The translations under genes and the position numbers were made by a program. Positions 1 through 8,346 of a stretch of DNA of 54,787 nucleotides are shown here, in pieces. Below the pieces are notes generated by a model. The model made no database searches and had not been told where the DNA came from. It saw only the letters and a list, made by a program, of their open reading frames with translations. This DNA comes from Chloroflexi bacterium OHK40 (GTDB taxonomy: Bacteria > Chloroflexota > Chloroflexia > Chloroflexales > Chloroflexaceae), in contig SFCB01000226.1 in NCBI GenBank assembly GCA_004367505.1, forward strand, positions 1 through 54,787, written 5' to 3'. How positions within the stretch are numbered: position 1 is the first letter of the stretch; each line of letters opens with the position of its first letter.

Positions 1-863
1 GCCGCCGGGCGCGGGGCCACCGATGTGCCGATCGTGGTGCCAGTGGTGGGGCGTAGTGGCGCAGCCACGGGTGGCGGAGGCGGAACCTCGCCCGGCCGCT
101 GAAAGAGGCTGGCCCGGGTGGGGCGCGCCGCGATCGGCGTTGGGACGATCTCGTCGTCGCTCACGCTCTGAGGTGGCGGGGTGAACGGCAGGTCAGCGTC
201 GGCGAGGGCGGGCCGCGAGGGCCGCTGGGTGCGCTGGCGACGCGGGGCGCTCCAGAGCATCGTCCAGAAGGCCGCGAGGCGCTCCCCGAGGCCCACCAGC
301 AGCTCGCGCAGGGTGATGTTGAAGGTTAGCAGCACCCCGGCCAGGCCCAGCACGAGCACCAGCAGCACGGCGGCCGGGCGACCAACGGCGCTATCGAGGC
401 CCCGCACCATCCAGAAGCCGAACCAGCCCCCCCCGGTATTCAGGCGTTCGGCGAGCGGAGTGGCGTGGCTCGGGAACTCCAGCAGCCCGAGGATCGCGCC
501 GATGATCAGGAGTGTGCCGGCGACGTTGGCTCCGCTGAGCTTCGAGTCGCGGAACTGTTCCTGGATGAGGATGGCTACGCCGAGCAGGCCGAGAGTGAGC
601 GGGACCACGATCGCCCCACTGCCGAAAGCCTGCCGTACCCCGGCGACATACAGCGCCCCGGCGCCGCCAGCGACGCCTGTGGCGAAGAAGATGATCGTCA
701 CCAGGGCAATGGTGATCAGCCCGAGGGCGAAGAGATCGCGCTGGTGCTCCGGGCGCAGCTCGATGCCCAGGCGCGGCTCGCCCCGGCTGGACCTGCGGGT
801 AGCGCGGCTGCGGCTTGCCGGCTTGCGGCCCCCCGACGCCTTGTTGCTGCCTCTGGCGGCCAT
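1..863 (-). CDS. ftsK: DNA translocase FtsK/SpoIIIE family, N-terminal part (cut by window start)
   Basis: The reverse strand from the ATG at 863 stays open to the edge of the window, giving 287 codons. The product starts with a basic stretch (MAARGSNKASGGRK) followed by about four hydrophobic segments (near residues 45-70, 85-100, 113-128 and 160-180). A long proline- and charge-rich linker follows. This is the layout of the membrane-anchoring region of FtsK/SpoIIIE translocases, which pump chromosome DNA at the division septum. The RecA-like motor and the gamma domain would lie outside the window, so the assignment rests on architecture alone. An extended -10 (TGC TATAAT) lies about 40 bp upstream. 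A different four-helix membrane protein with a proline-rich tail cannot be excluded. Confidence 0.75.
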   Translation of the reverse strand, partial: MAARGSNKASGGRKPASRSRATRRSSRGEPRLGIELRPEHQRDLFALGLITIALVTIIFFATGVAGGAGALYVAGVRQAFGSGAIVVPLTLGLLGVAILIQEQFRDSKLSGANVAGTLLIIGAILGLLEFPSHATPLAERLNTGGGWFGFWMVRGLDSAVGRPAAVLLVLVLGLAGVLLTFNITLRELLVGLGERLAAFWTMLWSAPRRQRTQRPSRPALADADLPFTPPPQSVSDDEIVPTPIAARPTRASLFQRPGEVPPPPPVAAPLRPTTGTTIGTSVAPRPA

Positions 864-904
864 GCTGGCTCCTCGTGGTGCGCGCCGATATGGCTCAGGG
901 CCGC

Positions 905-913
905 ATTATAGCA
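905..913 (-). promoter_or_regulatory. Extended -10 promoter for ftsK-like gene
   Basis: On the minus strand the hexamer TATAAT is preceded by TGC, a TGn extended -10. It lies about 42 bp upstream of the ATG at 863. No convincing -35 is seen at 16-18 bp. Confidence 0.55.
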
Positions 914-1007
914 CAAGTGCGCGAGCTCCATGTCATTTGATAGACATAATTTGTGGGGCATGGACCTGCGCGGCACGCCCTGGCCCAATGGCGCTGTTGC
1001 AGCCATG

Positions 1008-1016
1008 TGCTACGCT
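1008..1016 (+). promoter_or_regulatory. Possible extended -10, leaderless start of GT87 gene
   Basis: TGC TACGCT ends 8 bp before the ATG at 1024, so transcription would begin at or next to the start codon. No Shine-Dalgarno sequence precedes this ATG. The hexamer is a weak match and there is no -35. Confidence 0.3.
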
Positions 1017-1023
1017 TGGCACC

Positions 1024-2259
1024 ATGATCGAGCAGACCTCGCCCCAACCTACGTTCCTGCTCTCGCCACGAGCCATCCGCATGGCAAACCTGCTCGCCGT
1101 GGCGCTCGCCGTGCTGATGCTCCTCAGCACGGGGGCGAACCTCGGCAACGGGGCCGACGACTCAGCTCAGTACCGGCAGGCCTCGCGCAATTTGCTGCAA
1201 ACGGGCGATCCCTACGCGACGACACCATCGCCGGGCCCGCTGGAGCCGGCCAACCCCAACCCGCCGCTGCTCGCCTATCTGCTCGTGCCCCTCGCGCCGC
1301 TGCCGCAGCCGGCCTTCCGCCTCGTGTGGTACCTGATCAATTGCGCCTGCCTGCTCGCCCTCCTCGCCCTGAGCCTGCGGCTGCTGGCCGATCCCGCGCT
1401 CTCCCGCTTCTGGGGGGTGATCTTTGCCGGATTCGTCTTCGCCCCCCCGACTTACCTTTGCCTGGCCCTGGGGCAGCTCGGTATCATGCTTGCGCTGCTC
1501 GCCGTGGCGAGCTTTGCGCTCGCCAGCCGGCATCCGGGCAAAGCCGGCGCCGCGCTGGCCTTTGGCGCCGCGCTCAAACTCTACCCGGCCTTCATTGGTC
1601 TCTATGTTCTGGTCCGGGGGCCGCGCCGGGTACTCTGGTGGGCCGCCGCCTTCGGCGGTTTCTTCCTCGCCATTCCAGCGCTGCTGAGCGGCCTCGCACC
1701 CTACGAGAGCTATCTGCGCAAGGTGCTCCTCGGTGGCTACTACCCCTACCCCGCTGCCTTCAATATCTCGCTGCGCGGGCTCTGGGACCGGCTCTTCACG
1801 GCAAACCCCTATGCTGGCCCCTGGGTGGATCTGCCGGTTCTTGCCACCGGCGCCACGCTCCTCAGCGCCGCTCTCGTGGTTGGCCTCTGCCTGTGGGTGC
1901 GCGCGGCGCCCGATCACCTGGGACGGCTCATCGTCTTCGCCTTCTGGCTCTGTGCGCTGCAGCTGCTCACTCCGCTGAATGGGTACTATAATCTGCCCGC
2001 CCTCCTGCTCCCCTGCCTCGTGCTCATCGCCTGCCTGCGCCGCTACCCCTCGCTGGGCACGCTGCGCCTCCTCGCGCTCGCCGTTGCGCTGCTCTACCTC
2101 CCCCCCGGGTGGTCCCGTGGCTTCCCTGCCCTTGACCAGGCCCTGCGCACGGGGCCCGGGCTGCTCCTGCAGGCGCCCTCCCTCTATGGGGTGATCCTCA
2201 TGGCGCTCCTCCTGCTGCGCCTTGCCCGTCTGCATTGCAAAAATTCCCTAGCCAGATAG
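1024..2259 (+). CDS. GT87 / DUF2029-type polyprenyl-phosphate mannosyltransferase, membrane
   Basis: The 411-residue product is a polytopic membrane protein with about 8-10 hydrophobic helices. After the first helix comes a loop with GADDSAQYRQASRNLL, GDPYAT and NPNPPLLAYLL. This is the acidic extracytoplasmic loop typical of the GT87 (DUF2029) family, GT-C glycosyltransferases that move a mannosyl-type residue from a polyprenyl-phosphate donor to an envelope glycolipid or glycan. The reading frame stays open far upstream across the ftsK-like gene on the other strand. I chose ATG 1024 because the first helix starts right after it. The real acceptor is unknown. The gene is single, without glycan genes beside it. 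Confidence 0.75.
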   Translation: MIEQTSPQPTFLLSPRAIRMANLLAVALAVLMLLSTGANLGNGADDSAQYRQASRNLLQTGDPYATTPSPGPLEPANPNPPLLAYLLVPLAPLPQPAFRLVWYLINCACLLALLALSLRLLADPALSRFWGVIFAGFVFAPPTYLCLALGQLGIMLALLAVASFALASRHPGKAGAALAFGAALKLYPAFIGLYVLVRGPRRVLWWAAAFGGFFLAIPALLSGLAPYESYLRKVLLGGYYPYPAAFNISLRGLWDRLFTANPYAGPWVDLPVLATGATLLSAALVVGLCLWVRAAPDHLGRLIVFAFWLCALQLLTPLNGYYNLPALLLPCLVLIACLRRYPSLGTLRLLALAVALLYLPPGWSRGFPALDQALRTGPGLLLQAPSLYGVILMALLLLRLARLHCKNSLAR

Positions 2260-2277
2260 CAAAATTTGCCAAAGATA

Positions 2278-2306
2278 TTGACATTTCTCGCTAGTGATGG
2301 TATTAT
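2278..2306 (+). promoter_or_regulatory. Near-consensus sigma-70 promoter for the DUF2089/DUF4097 cluster
   Basis: TTGACA at 2278-2283 and TATTAT at 2301-2306 are separated by exactly 17 bp. It lies in a locally AT-rich patch, unlike the surrounding DNA, about 60 bp before the ATG at 2365. It is the best -35/-10 pair in the window. Confidence 0.8.
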
Positions 2307-2364
2307 TGCCGCGCTGGTGGTGAGAAATGCCAATTGATTTGCAGTTTTCTGGCAAGGAGGAGCC

Positions 2365-2601
2365 ATGCTGACCGAGCATGAGATCTACCTGCACGAACAG
2401 CTTACGCGGCTAGCGCGCGAACAGGCGGCGAAGGCTCCGTGGCACCGGCGGCCCGTTGGCCCTCAGCGGCAACTCCTCCGCGCTTCGGCGCGCTTCGGGG
2501 GCCAGTTGCTCCTGAGCCTGGCCGCCCGGTTGCTGGCCTATGGCGGCGCGCAGGCTGGCCTCACCCCCTATATGCCTCCGCCTGGCTACTCGCAGAACTG
2601 A
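2365..2601 (+). CDS. Small hypothetical protein, 78 aa
   Basis: A short, mostly helical protein: a charged N-terminal helix (residues 1-25, LTEHEIYLHEQLTRLAREQAA), a basic middle, a hydrophobic helix (about 47-60) and the tail LTPYMPPPGYSQN. The strong ribosome site AAGGAGG sits 4 bp before the ATG and a near-consensus promoter lies about 60 bp upstream, so translation is well supported although I recognise no family. It is the first gene of a same-strand run with the DUF2089 protein 45 bp later, suggesting co-transcription. The amphipathic layout would suit a membrane-associated or partner protein, but this is a guess. Confidence 0.65.
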   Translation: MLTEHEIYLHEQLTRLAREQAAKAPWHRRPVGPQRQLLRASARFGGQLLLSLAARLLAYGGAQAGLTPYMPPPGYSQN

Positions 2602-2646
2602 CGCGAGCAGGCGCTCCTCCGGAGCAGCTGGAACACGGAGATCCCT

Positions 2647-3006
2647 ATGCATCGCATGATCACGCGCGACCCGGTGAGCGGCGGCGAGCTGATCGTCACC
2701 CGGCTCGAGTGCCCTGAGAGCGGGATCGTGATCGAGGGCCAGTTCAGCCTGGGCTGGATCGGCCGCCTCACCCCCGAGCAGCTCGATTTCGTCGAGCTGA
2801 TGGTCAAGAATCGCGGCAACATCCAGAAACTTGCCGCCGAGCTCGATGTGGCCTACAACACTGCCCGCGCCCGCCTCGATGAGATCGTCACCGCACTCGG
2901 CGGTGTCCCCGAAGGCGACGGGCGCGTCGATCGCCGCCAGATCCTCGATCGCCTGGCCGCAAAGGAGATCAGCGTCGAGGATGCGATGCGCCTGCTGAAG
3001 GCCTAG
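2647..3006 (+). CDS. DUF2089 family protein
   Basis: The 119-residue product contains the DUF2089 core, LTPEQLDFVELMVKNRGN, then IQKLAAELDVAYNTARARLDEI. The latter reads as a helix-turn-helix resembling sigma-factor region 4, so a DNA-binding or regulatory role is plausible; the function of the family is not established. Residues 1-30 (DPVSGGELIVTRLECPESG) replace the zinc-ribbon-like N-terminus of many relatives. The last 25 residues, RRQILDRLAAKEISVEDAMRLL, form a small two-helix module that recurs in the next two genes. It lies between the 78-aa gene and the SHOCT-like gene on the same strand. Confidence 0.8.
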   Translation: MHRMITRDPVSGGELIVTRLECPESGIVIEGQFSLGWIGRLTPEQLDFVELMVKNRGNIQKLAAELDVAYNTARARLDEIVTALGGVPEGDGRVDRRQILDRLAAKEISVEDAMRLLKA

Positions 3007-3252
3007 CACCGATGCCGTGATCCCGCGTTGGGCCGCCGCATGGCCCGTCACGCGCCACTGCGGCGGCCTGCCCGGCGCGGCGTGCGCCGTTCGGCCTTCC
3101 CGGCGCAATGCGCGGTGCAAACCACGACGCCCACGAAGGTTCAGGTTGCATCGGAACACCTATCAGGCCCGGAGCACCCTGATGCTCCCCTCGGTGGCCG
3201 TCCACCGCAGGGTCCCGGCCCCTGCATTGTGATTGGACAGAGGCGAACGTCA

Positions 3253-3609
3253 ATGACGAGTGACCGCGACCGTATCCTGAAGATGATCGAGGCTGGCCAG
3301 GTCTCTGCGCAGGAGGCCGCCCAGCTGCTCGACGCGCTGAGCAGCGAACAGCGCAGCGGCGATCGGGTTCGCGCGCGGCTGGTGCGGGTTCGAGTCAGCG
3401 ACCTCTCCGGCGGGCGCCTGAAGGCGAACGTCACCATCCCGGTTGGGCTGATCAACGTCGGGCTGCGCCTTGGCGCCCGCCTCGCCCCCCAGCTCAGTGG
3501 TAGCGCCATCGAGGAGCTGCTGCGGAGCATCGAGCACGGCGCCACCGGCCGCCTGCTCGAATGGCAGGACCTGGAGGAGGGCGAGCGGATCGAGCTGTTT
3601 GTCGAATAA
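3253..3609 (+). CDS. SHOCT-like / YvlB N-terminal-type small protein
   Basis: The 118-residue product begins with DRILKMIEAGQVSAQEAAQLLDAL, the short two-helix module (SHOCT-like) also found at the N-terminus of YvlB/LiaX-type proteins. A domain of about 75 residues follows (RVRVSDLSGGRLKANVTIPVGLINVGLRLGARLAP) that reads as a small alpha/beta unit. The ATG at 3253 was chosen because the module starts right there; the longer open frame upstream is low-quality sequence. The DUF4097 gene starts 17 bp downstream, so the two are almost certainly one operon and may act together at the envelope. The exact function is unknown. Confidence 0.75.
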   Translation: MTSDRDRILKMIEAGQVSAQEAAQLLDALSSEQRSGDRVRARLVRVRVSDLSGGRLKANVTIPVGLINVGLRLGARLAPQLSGSAIEELLRSIEHGATGRLLEWQDLEEGERIELFVE

Positions 3610-3626
3610 TCCGGAAGGAGCGAGCG

Positions 3627-5429
3627 ATGAGCGAGCAGGATTTCCCCGCCAGCGCCGTGCGGCGGGTGCGCATCCCCCAGACTCGTGGTGATCTCGAGGT
3701 GCGCAGCTGGGACGAGGATCGTGTCCTTGTCGATGCGGGCGGCAGCGGCCGCGAGGTCTATCGGGAAGGTGACGAGCTGGTGATCGACGGTGGTGACGGC
3801 CTGGAGTTGCTGATCCCTGCCGCGACGGCCCTGGCCATCGGCGCCTGTGGCGGCGAGGTGCGTGTTGAGGGTGCGCGCCGCGTGGAGCTGGAGAGCGCCA
3901 GTGGCGACGTGACCCTCGAAGCGATCGCGGAGGAGGTCGTGATCGGCCAGGCAGGCGGCGATCTGCGCATCGACCGAGCGCCACTCGTGGCTGCCCGAGG
4001 CCCTGTGCGCGGCGATGTGGCTCTCAGTGAGGTGCAGCAAGCCTCCTTCACCAGCATCGGCGGCGATCTCCGCGCCGAGCAGGTTTCTACCCTCTCGATC
4101 GAGTCGGTGAGCGGCGATCTGAGCGTAGAGGGCCTCGCCGAGCGGCTCGGCGCCGGAAACATCGGTGGCGATGTGCGCGTTGAGACCGCCGGCGCGCCGG
4201 TGGTTGCCCTGGGCACCCTCGGTGGCGACCTCACCATCAGTGGCGATCTGCACACGCTGCAATTCGGGCGCGTTGGTGGCGACGCCGAAGTGGAGGGGCG
4301 TTGCGAGAGCCTCGCGCTGGGCCAGATTGGCGGCGACCTCACCCTCGGGCCCGTGGGCGAGCTCAAGGTTGGCAGCGTGGGCGGTGATCTGGAACTGGCC
4401 GGCGCACGCGGTCGCTCCGAGGTAGGCAATATCGCCGGCGATGCCGAGGTGGATGGTCTGGAGGGCGATCTGGAGCTCGGTAGCGTGAGCGGCGACCTGA
4501 AGCTGGAGGCGCGGATGCGCCCTGGCAGCCGGGCCCACGCCCTGGTAGGTGGCGACGCGACCGTACGCGTAGGCGGCGATCCCAACCTTACCGTCTCGGC
4601 CACCGTCACGGGCGACGTTCGCGGGATCGACGAGTGGGACAGTTACGGGCGCAAGCAGGTAGAGCTGCGCTATGGCGCCGGCGAGGCCGCGATCCAGCTC
4701 ACGGTAGGGGGTGATCTGCGCATCAGCGGGGGCGCTCGCCCGAGCAGCCGGAGCTTCAGCGCGAGTGCCGAGGCTCGCCAGGACTGGGCCGAGTTTGGCC
4801 GCGAGATGGGCGAACTGGGCCGCGAGCTCGGTCGTCTCGGCCGCGAGATCGCCGACGAGGTGAGCGCGGCAATTGCAGCCGAGGGTGTAGCTGGCGGTCG
4901 GGTCTGGGCCGACGAGTTCGCGCGCAAGTTCGACGCAAAGGCCCGGCGCATGCAGGAGCAGGCCGAAGAGCACGCGCGCCGCGCCGAACAGCAGGCCCGG
5001 GTACGGATCAGGATCAACGACCGGGAGTGGCAGCTCGACCCGGAGCGTCTCGAGCGGATCAAGGAACAGGCCCGCCGGGCCGCCGCCGATGGCCTCTCGG
5101 GCGCGCTCGAGGCCGTGGAGCGGGCCCTGAGCCGCATGCGCGCGGGCGTGCCGCCGGTGCCGCCGGTGCCGCCGGTGCCGCCGGCGCCCGGCGTGGCCCC
5201 TGCGCCGCCTTCACCCCCTGCCCCACCCCCACCCGCCACTGGGCAGACCATCCGGATCGAGCTTGACCGGGAGGAGCGGGGTGCAACTGGCACCGAAGCG
5301 GGAACCGGGGCATCTCAGCGCGGGGCCGGCGGCATTGAGCAGGAGCGCGAAACGATCCTGCGCATGATCGCCGAGGGCCGCATCTCCCCCGAGGAGGGCG
5401 ATCTGCTCCTGGAGGCGCTGGGGAACTAA
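3627..5429 (+). CDS. DUF4097 beta-helix protein with coiled coil and C-terminal SHOCT-like module
   Basis: The 600-residue product has four parts. Residues about 10-370 are short repeats carrying (G/S)GD(L/V/A) every 17-20 residues (for example GGDLRAEQ, SGDLSVEG, GGDVRVET, GGDLTLGP), as in DUF4097 adhesin-like beta-helices. Residues about 375-510 are a charged, alanine-rich coiled coil. A tract of PPVPPVP repeats follows, and the protein ends with TILRMIAEGRISPEEGDLLLEAL, the same two-helix module as in the two preceding genes. There is no signal peptide, so it is probably cytoplasmic or membrane-peripheral. Ribosome site GGAAGGAG precedes ATG 3627. Related proteins accompany envelope-stress genes such as yvlB; that role is inference here. 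Confidence 0.8.
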   Translation: MSEQDFPASAVRRVRIPQTRGDLEVRSWDEDRVLVDAGGSGREVYREGDELVIDGGDGLELLIPAATALAIGACGGEVRVEGARRVELESASGDVTLEAIAEEVVIGQAGGDLRIDRAPLVAARGPVRGDVALSEVQQASFTSIGGDLRAEQVSTLSIESVSGDLSVEGLAERLGAGNIGGDVRVETAGAPVVALGTLGGDLTISGDLHTLQFGRVGGDAEVEGRCESLALGQIGGDLTLGPVGELKVGSVGGDLELAGARGRSEVGNIAGDAEVDGLEGDLELGSVSGDLKLEARMRPGSRAHALVGGDATVRVGGDPNLTVSATVTGDVRGIDEWDSYGRKQVELRYGAGEAAIQLTVGGDLRISGGARPSSRSFSASAEARQDWAEFGREMGELGRELGRLGREIADEVSAAIAAEGVAGGRVWADEFARKFDAKARRMQEQAEEHARRAEQQARVRIRINDREWQLDPERLERIKEQARRAAADGLSGALEAVERALSRMRAGVPPVPPVPPVPPAPGVAPAPPSPPAPPPPATGQTIRIELDREERGATGTEAGTGASQRGAGGIEQERETILRMIAEGRISPEEGDLLLEALGN

Positions 5430-5457
5430 ATGGAACAAGGCTGAGGATTCGGCTGCC

Positions 5458-5493
5458 CCTGCGCAAGCGGGGGCAGGGACCCGCTTGCGCAGG
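5458..5493. terminator. 14-bp perfect inverted repeat after the DUF4097 gene
   Basis: CCTGCGCAAGCGGG and its exact complement flank an 8-nt loop, starting 29 bp after the DUF4097 stop. There is no T-tract. It may serve as terminator and also belongs with the extragenic palindromes that follow. Confidence 0.5.
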
Positions 5494-5602
5494 AGGGGAC
5501 GCGCTCCCGGAGCCGAAGTGGGGTTGCACCCGTTGGGATGCCGCAGACCGCCCACCATACGCGGGCTCGATCGGCCTTTACGCCCGCGCAAGATGGGTTG
5601 CC

Positions 5603-5843
5603 GGGTTCCCGCTTACGCGGGAAGGACAGCACGAGGCGGCGGAATGGGTCACGCCCGCGCATGTGGGCGTCCAGGGTGCGGGGCCGGTCGCCCGCAGAGG
5701 CTGGGTTCCCGCTTGCGCGGGAAGGACAGTACGGTGCGCCGGGCTGACAACCACCGGGCTGGGTTCCCGCTTGCGGGGGAAGGACACGCGAACGGTGCGC
5801 TGACGACCACAGGGCTGGGTTCCCGTTTGCGGGGGAAGGACAC
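5603..5843. repeat. Four FPRKREP-type extragenic palindromes
   Basis: Copies at 5603-5629, 5703-5729, 5761-5786 and 5817-5843 share GGGTTCCCGCTT, a short loop, then GCGGGAAGGACA. Each folds as a 7-bp hairpin (TTCCCGC/GCGGGAA). The last two also share flanking sequence with a 56-bp period, showing local tandem duplication. Confidence 0.8.
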
Positions 5844-5951
5844 GCGAACGGTCTGCGCACAGGTGGAGGCCCACCCCTGCCGGCAGGCGACGAAGGCATA
5901 CCCGTGTGGGAGGGTAGCCGACTCGCTGGTGCAATGGCCCGGCGGGCGTCG

Positions 5952-7292
5952 CTACAGCGCCCGCCAGAACATCGTCGCCACGAGCGCGCGGCCCACGCTG
6001 CTCAGCACAAAGAGGAAGGCCAGCCCGCTAATCTGAGCCGGGCCGATGGCCACCTGAGCCCCAGCGAGGAGGGTGGCAAGGAGCCCACCCAGCAGGCCGG
6101 CCACCAGTGTGCCCACGCCGGTTACGGCGCTGTAGGCAGCCATCGATGCCCCGCGATGCTCGGCGGGCGACCGTTCCATCAGCACGTTGGCGAGGCCCTG
6201 GTTCAGGCCCGGCCAGAAGACCCCCGAAAAGATCGACGTGAGCCAGAGCGGGATGATATTCTGCGGTGTCGAGAGCACCCACCCCCAGGGGAGCAAGACC
6301 GTTCCTACGATGCACACCAGCAGCACCCGCCGGTCGCCGTAGCGGTCCTGGAGGCGCCCGGCAAGGGGGCCGAAGACGAGTGAAACAGCGCTGGTAACGA
6401 TCGCCTGCAGCGCCAGGGTTGAGAAGCTGAGATTGAGCGTATTCAGGCCGTAGGCATTAAAGAAGGGCGCGGCCACCCCGGTCACGACCGCCCAGCCAGT
6501 GGCGGCGAACACGAAGGCGCGGAAGGGCGGGTTGCGCAGTGGCGCGCCGAACATCTCGCCGAGGTTTACCTGCCCTTTGGGCTGGAGCGGCGGCTCGGCC
6601 TGCCGCGCCACCAGGGCCGCCGAGCCAAGGGCCGCCAGCACTGCCACCCCGAAGATCACCGCGTAGCCCAGCATCTCCTGGCCCTGGGCGCGGGCCACAT
6701 CCAGCGCGCGGCCTGCGAGGAAGGTGGTGGCCATGGCGGCGATCGCGGCGACGGTATTGCGCATGCCGAAGTAGCTGCCCCGCTGGCGCGCCGGCACCAG
6801 GTCGCTCATCCAGCTTAGCCAGGCGTTGCCAGCGATGCCGTTGAGGGCGTAGGAGCAGGCCAGGCCCACGAAGAAGACCGCGATCTGGGCCCCGCCGAGG
6901 AAGCTCAGGAAGGGCAGGGCCAGGAGTAGCGCCCAGATCAACCTGCCGGCGAGCGCGCCGTAGAGCACCAGGCCTCGGCGGTTGCCGATGCGCTCCTCCA
7001 GGTAGGCGCCAACAAACTGGAAGAGCTGGCCGATGAAGGGCAGCGCGCCCAGAATGCCGAGCTGGAAGCTGTTGGCGCCGAGTAGCAGGGCGAAGCCAGT
7101 AAGGAAAACACTGCCGCCGATCACGCCGGTGATGCTGATGTGCACCGTCGCGACGGCGGCCTCGTACGTTGAAATACGCAGCGCGCGGCGCACCTCAGCC
7201 TGCGGCAGTGCGGAGTCATGGGACGGCGCCGGGGTGGTCTCGGCAACGCCATCCGGGTGCGCAGCCTGGCGCACCGGTGAGAGCGTGCTCAT
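5952..7292 (-). CDS. MFS transporter
   Basis: The 446-residue product has about 12 hydrophobic helices after a polar N-terminus of about 45 residues. The cytoplasmic loop after helix 2 reads YLEERIGNRRGLVLYG, the counterpart of the MFS motif A, and the second half has its equivalent, GPLAGRLQDRYGDRRVLL. The segment SDLVPARQRGSYFGMRNTVAA is typical of a poorly characterised MFS group common in Chloroflexota and Firmicutes. Substrate and direction cannot be read from sequence. The ATG at 7292 has AAGGA 12 bp upstream, and a TTGACA-16-TAGGAT promoter lies about 85 bp upstream. It is divergent from the cvpA-like gene. Confidence 0.85.
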   Translation of the reverse strand: MSTLSPVRQAAHPDGVAETTPAPSHDSALPQAEVRRALRISTYEAAVATVHISITGVIGGSVFLTGFALLLGANSFQLGILGALPFIGQLFQFVGAYLEERIGNRRGLVLYGALAGRLIWALLLALPFLSFLGGAQIAVFFVGLACSYALNGIAGNAWLSWMSDLVPARQRGSYFGMRNTVAAIAAMATTFLAGRALDVARAQGQEMLGYAVIFGVAVLAALGSAALVARQAEPPLQPKGQVNLGEMFGAPLRNPPFRAFVFAATGWAVVTGVAAPFFNAYGLNTLNLSFSTLALQAIVTSAVSLVFGPLAGRLQDRYGDRRVLLVCIVGTVLLPWGWVLSTPQNIIPLWLTSIFSGVFWPGLNQGLANVLMERSPAEHRGASMAAYSAVTGVGTLVAGLLGGLLATLLAGAQVAIGPAQISGLAFLFVLSSVGRALVATMFWRAL

Positions 7293-7374
7293 GTGGGGCG
7301 ATCCTTATTGTTAGCCCGTGAGGCCCCGCCATGGGGCGGCGGTGATCAACGCCGATCGTCTGTCGTACCACTGA

Positions 7375-7402
7375 ATCCTACTGCGCCCCTCTAACCTGTC
7401 AA
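7375..7402 (-). promoter_or_regulatory. Promoter for the MFS gene
   Basis: On the minus strand TTGACA (7402-7397) and TAGGAT (7380-7375) are 16 bp apart, about 83 bp upstream of the ATG. Confidence 0.6.
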
Positions 7403-7463
7403 CAACCTTCGGGCTGAGATCCGGCTGAGAGCGCCGCTGCCGGGCGGGCCTCCATGGCCCATA

Positions 7464-7472
7464 TGCTATAAT
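7464..7472 (+). promoter_or_regulatory. Extended -10 promoter for cvpA
   Basis: TGC TATAAT is a perfect -10 with TGn, 120 bp upstream of ATG 7593. No -35 is evident. Confidence 0.6.
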
Positions 7473-7592
7473 CGCCCTGCGGATGCGCCGCCGGCCCATC
7501 CTGGGCCGGGGGTGGCACTGGCCGCCCCGCTGCCCACGCCTCAACCCTGGCCGCCACGGCCCGGCTGGCCGGCCCACTGCGAGGAGGCTCGC

Positions 7593-8141
7593 ATGAACCT
7601 GATGGACATCCTCTTCATCCTGCTCTTCTTCGCCACGCTCGCGGTGGGGTTCTTCCAGGGCATGGTGCGCCTGCTGGTGGTGATCGTTGCGTTCTACCTT
7701 GCCCTGGTGCTCGCCAGCCTCTACTACCCTAGCCTGGGCGAGATTTTTGTGCGTAACTTCGGCACCGAGCGCTACGTGGGCCAGTATGTGGCCTTTGCTC
7801 TCGTGCTCTTCTTCGCCTTTTTGCTCCTTGCGATCGCTGGCCTGTACACCTTCCGCTACTTCCGCATGCCCGGCGGCCTGGAGTTCGTCGATCGGGTCGT
7901 TGGCTCGGTGCTCGGGATGATCTTTGGCGCTCTGCTGATCGGGATCTTCGCCGCCCTGCTCTGGAACCTGATGATCGTGCGCGGTGGCCGCAATATCGAG
8001 TTCCCGCTGATGGCCGCCCTCGGCCGCAGTATCGCCAACTCCTTTGTGCTCAACTACTTTTCCACCGAGGTGCTGCCACTGGTCTACGGCCTGCTCGATC
8101 CGATCCTCCCCGAGGGCGCGGATCTGTTGTTTCTGGTCTGA
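7593..8141 (+). CDS. CvpA family membrane protein
   Basis: The 182-residue product has four hydrophobic segments: MDILFILLFFATLAVGFFQG, LLVVIVAFYLALVLASLYY, VAFALVLFFAFLLLAIAGLYTF and SVLGMIFGALLIGIFAALLW. The pattern GFFQGMVR..V..FYLALV..SLYY after the first helix, and the RVVGSVLGMIFG turn before the last, are the CvpA (colicin V production) signature. In other bacteria CvpA is an inner-membrane protein with roles in envelope homeostasis; the mechanism is unsettled. The start at 7593 has GAGGAGG 5 bp upstream. mutS2 follows on the same strand, an order also seen in other bacteria where cvpA sits near mutS2. Confidence 0.85.
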   Translation: MNLMDILFILLFFATLAVGFFQGMVRLLVVIVAFYLALVLASLYYPSLGEIFVRNFGTERYVGQYVAFALVLFFAFLLLAIAGLYTFRYFRMPGGLEFVDRVVGSVLGMIFGALLIGIFAALLWNLMIVRGGRNIEFPLMAALGRSIANSFVLNYFSTEVLPLVYGLLDPILPEGADLLFLV

Positions 8142-8231
8142 TGGGGACCGGGCCGGATGCGGCAAGCTGTGTCCCTGTTGGTTCTTATCCGTTCCCTCGT
8201 CCGCGCGGCGGAGGTGGGCTGGCATCGTCTG

Positions 8232-8240
8232 TGCTACCAT
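8232..8240 (+). promoter_or_regulatory. Possible extended -10 promoter for mutS2
   Basis: TGC TACCAT lies in the 205-bp gap between cvpA and mutS2, about 107 bp upstream of ATG 8347. No clear -35. Confidence 0.35.
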
Positions 8241-8346
8241 GGGTGCTACCGGGGGCCGTTCCTGGCCCCTTTTGCCTGCCGCCGAACCCTGTCGCGCTCC
8301 CTGGTGGGTGCAGCGCTCAACGGGTATCTGACGCCTGACACCTGGT

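Larger units (their letters stand above)
5430..5951. other. Repeat-rich intergenic region
   Basis: There is no gene here. It holds a 14-bp perfect inverted repeat (5458-5493), four GGGTTCCCGCTT-type hairpins (5603-5843), a CACGCCCGCGC..GTGGGCG hairpin near 5648-5672 and the 12-bp palindrome CCTGCCGGCAGG at 5876-5887, which recurs at 29539. Open frames across it (FPRKREP peptides) are readings of these repeats. Confidence 0.75.
7293..7592. other. Divergent promoter region between MFS and cvpA
   Basis: A 300-bp non-coding stretch holding a minus-strand promoter for the transporter and an extended -10 for cvpA. Nothing else is recognised. Confidence 0.6.

Noticed and set aside
1-900. Plus-strand open frames over 181-911
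   Set aside because: They lie across the minus-strand translocase gene and encode low-complexity Arg/Pro/Ser-rich peptides, so they are shadows.
3141-4973. Long minus-strand open frame of about 610 codons opposite the DUF4097 gene
   Set aside because: It mirrors the repeats of the real gene on the plus strand, with no ribosome site and biased composition.
5603-5843. CRISPR-like array of about 27-bp repeats with about 30-bp spacing
   Set aside because: Spacing is uneven (100, 58, 56), the spacers are partly conserved and the units are self-complementary extragenic palindromes; no cas genes adjoin.
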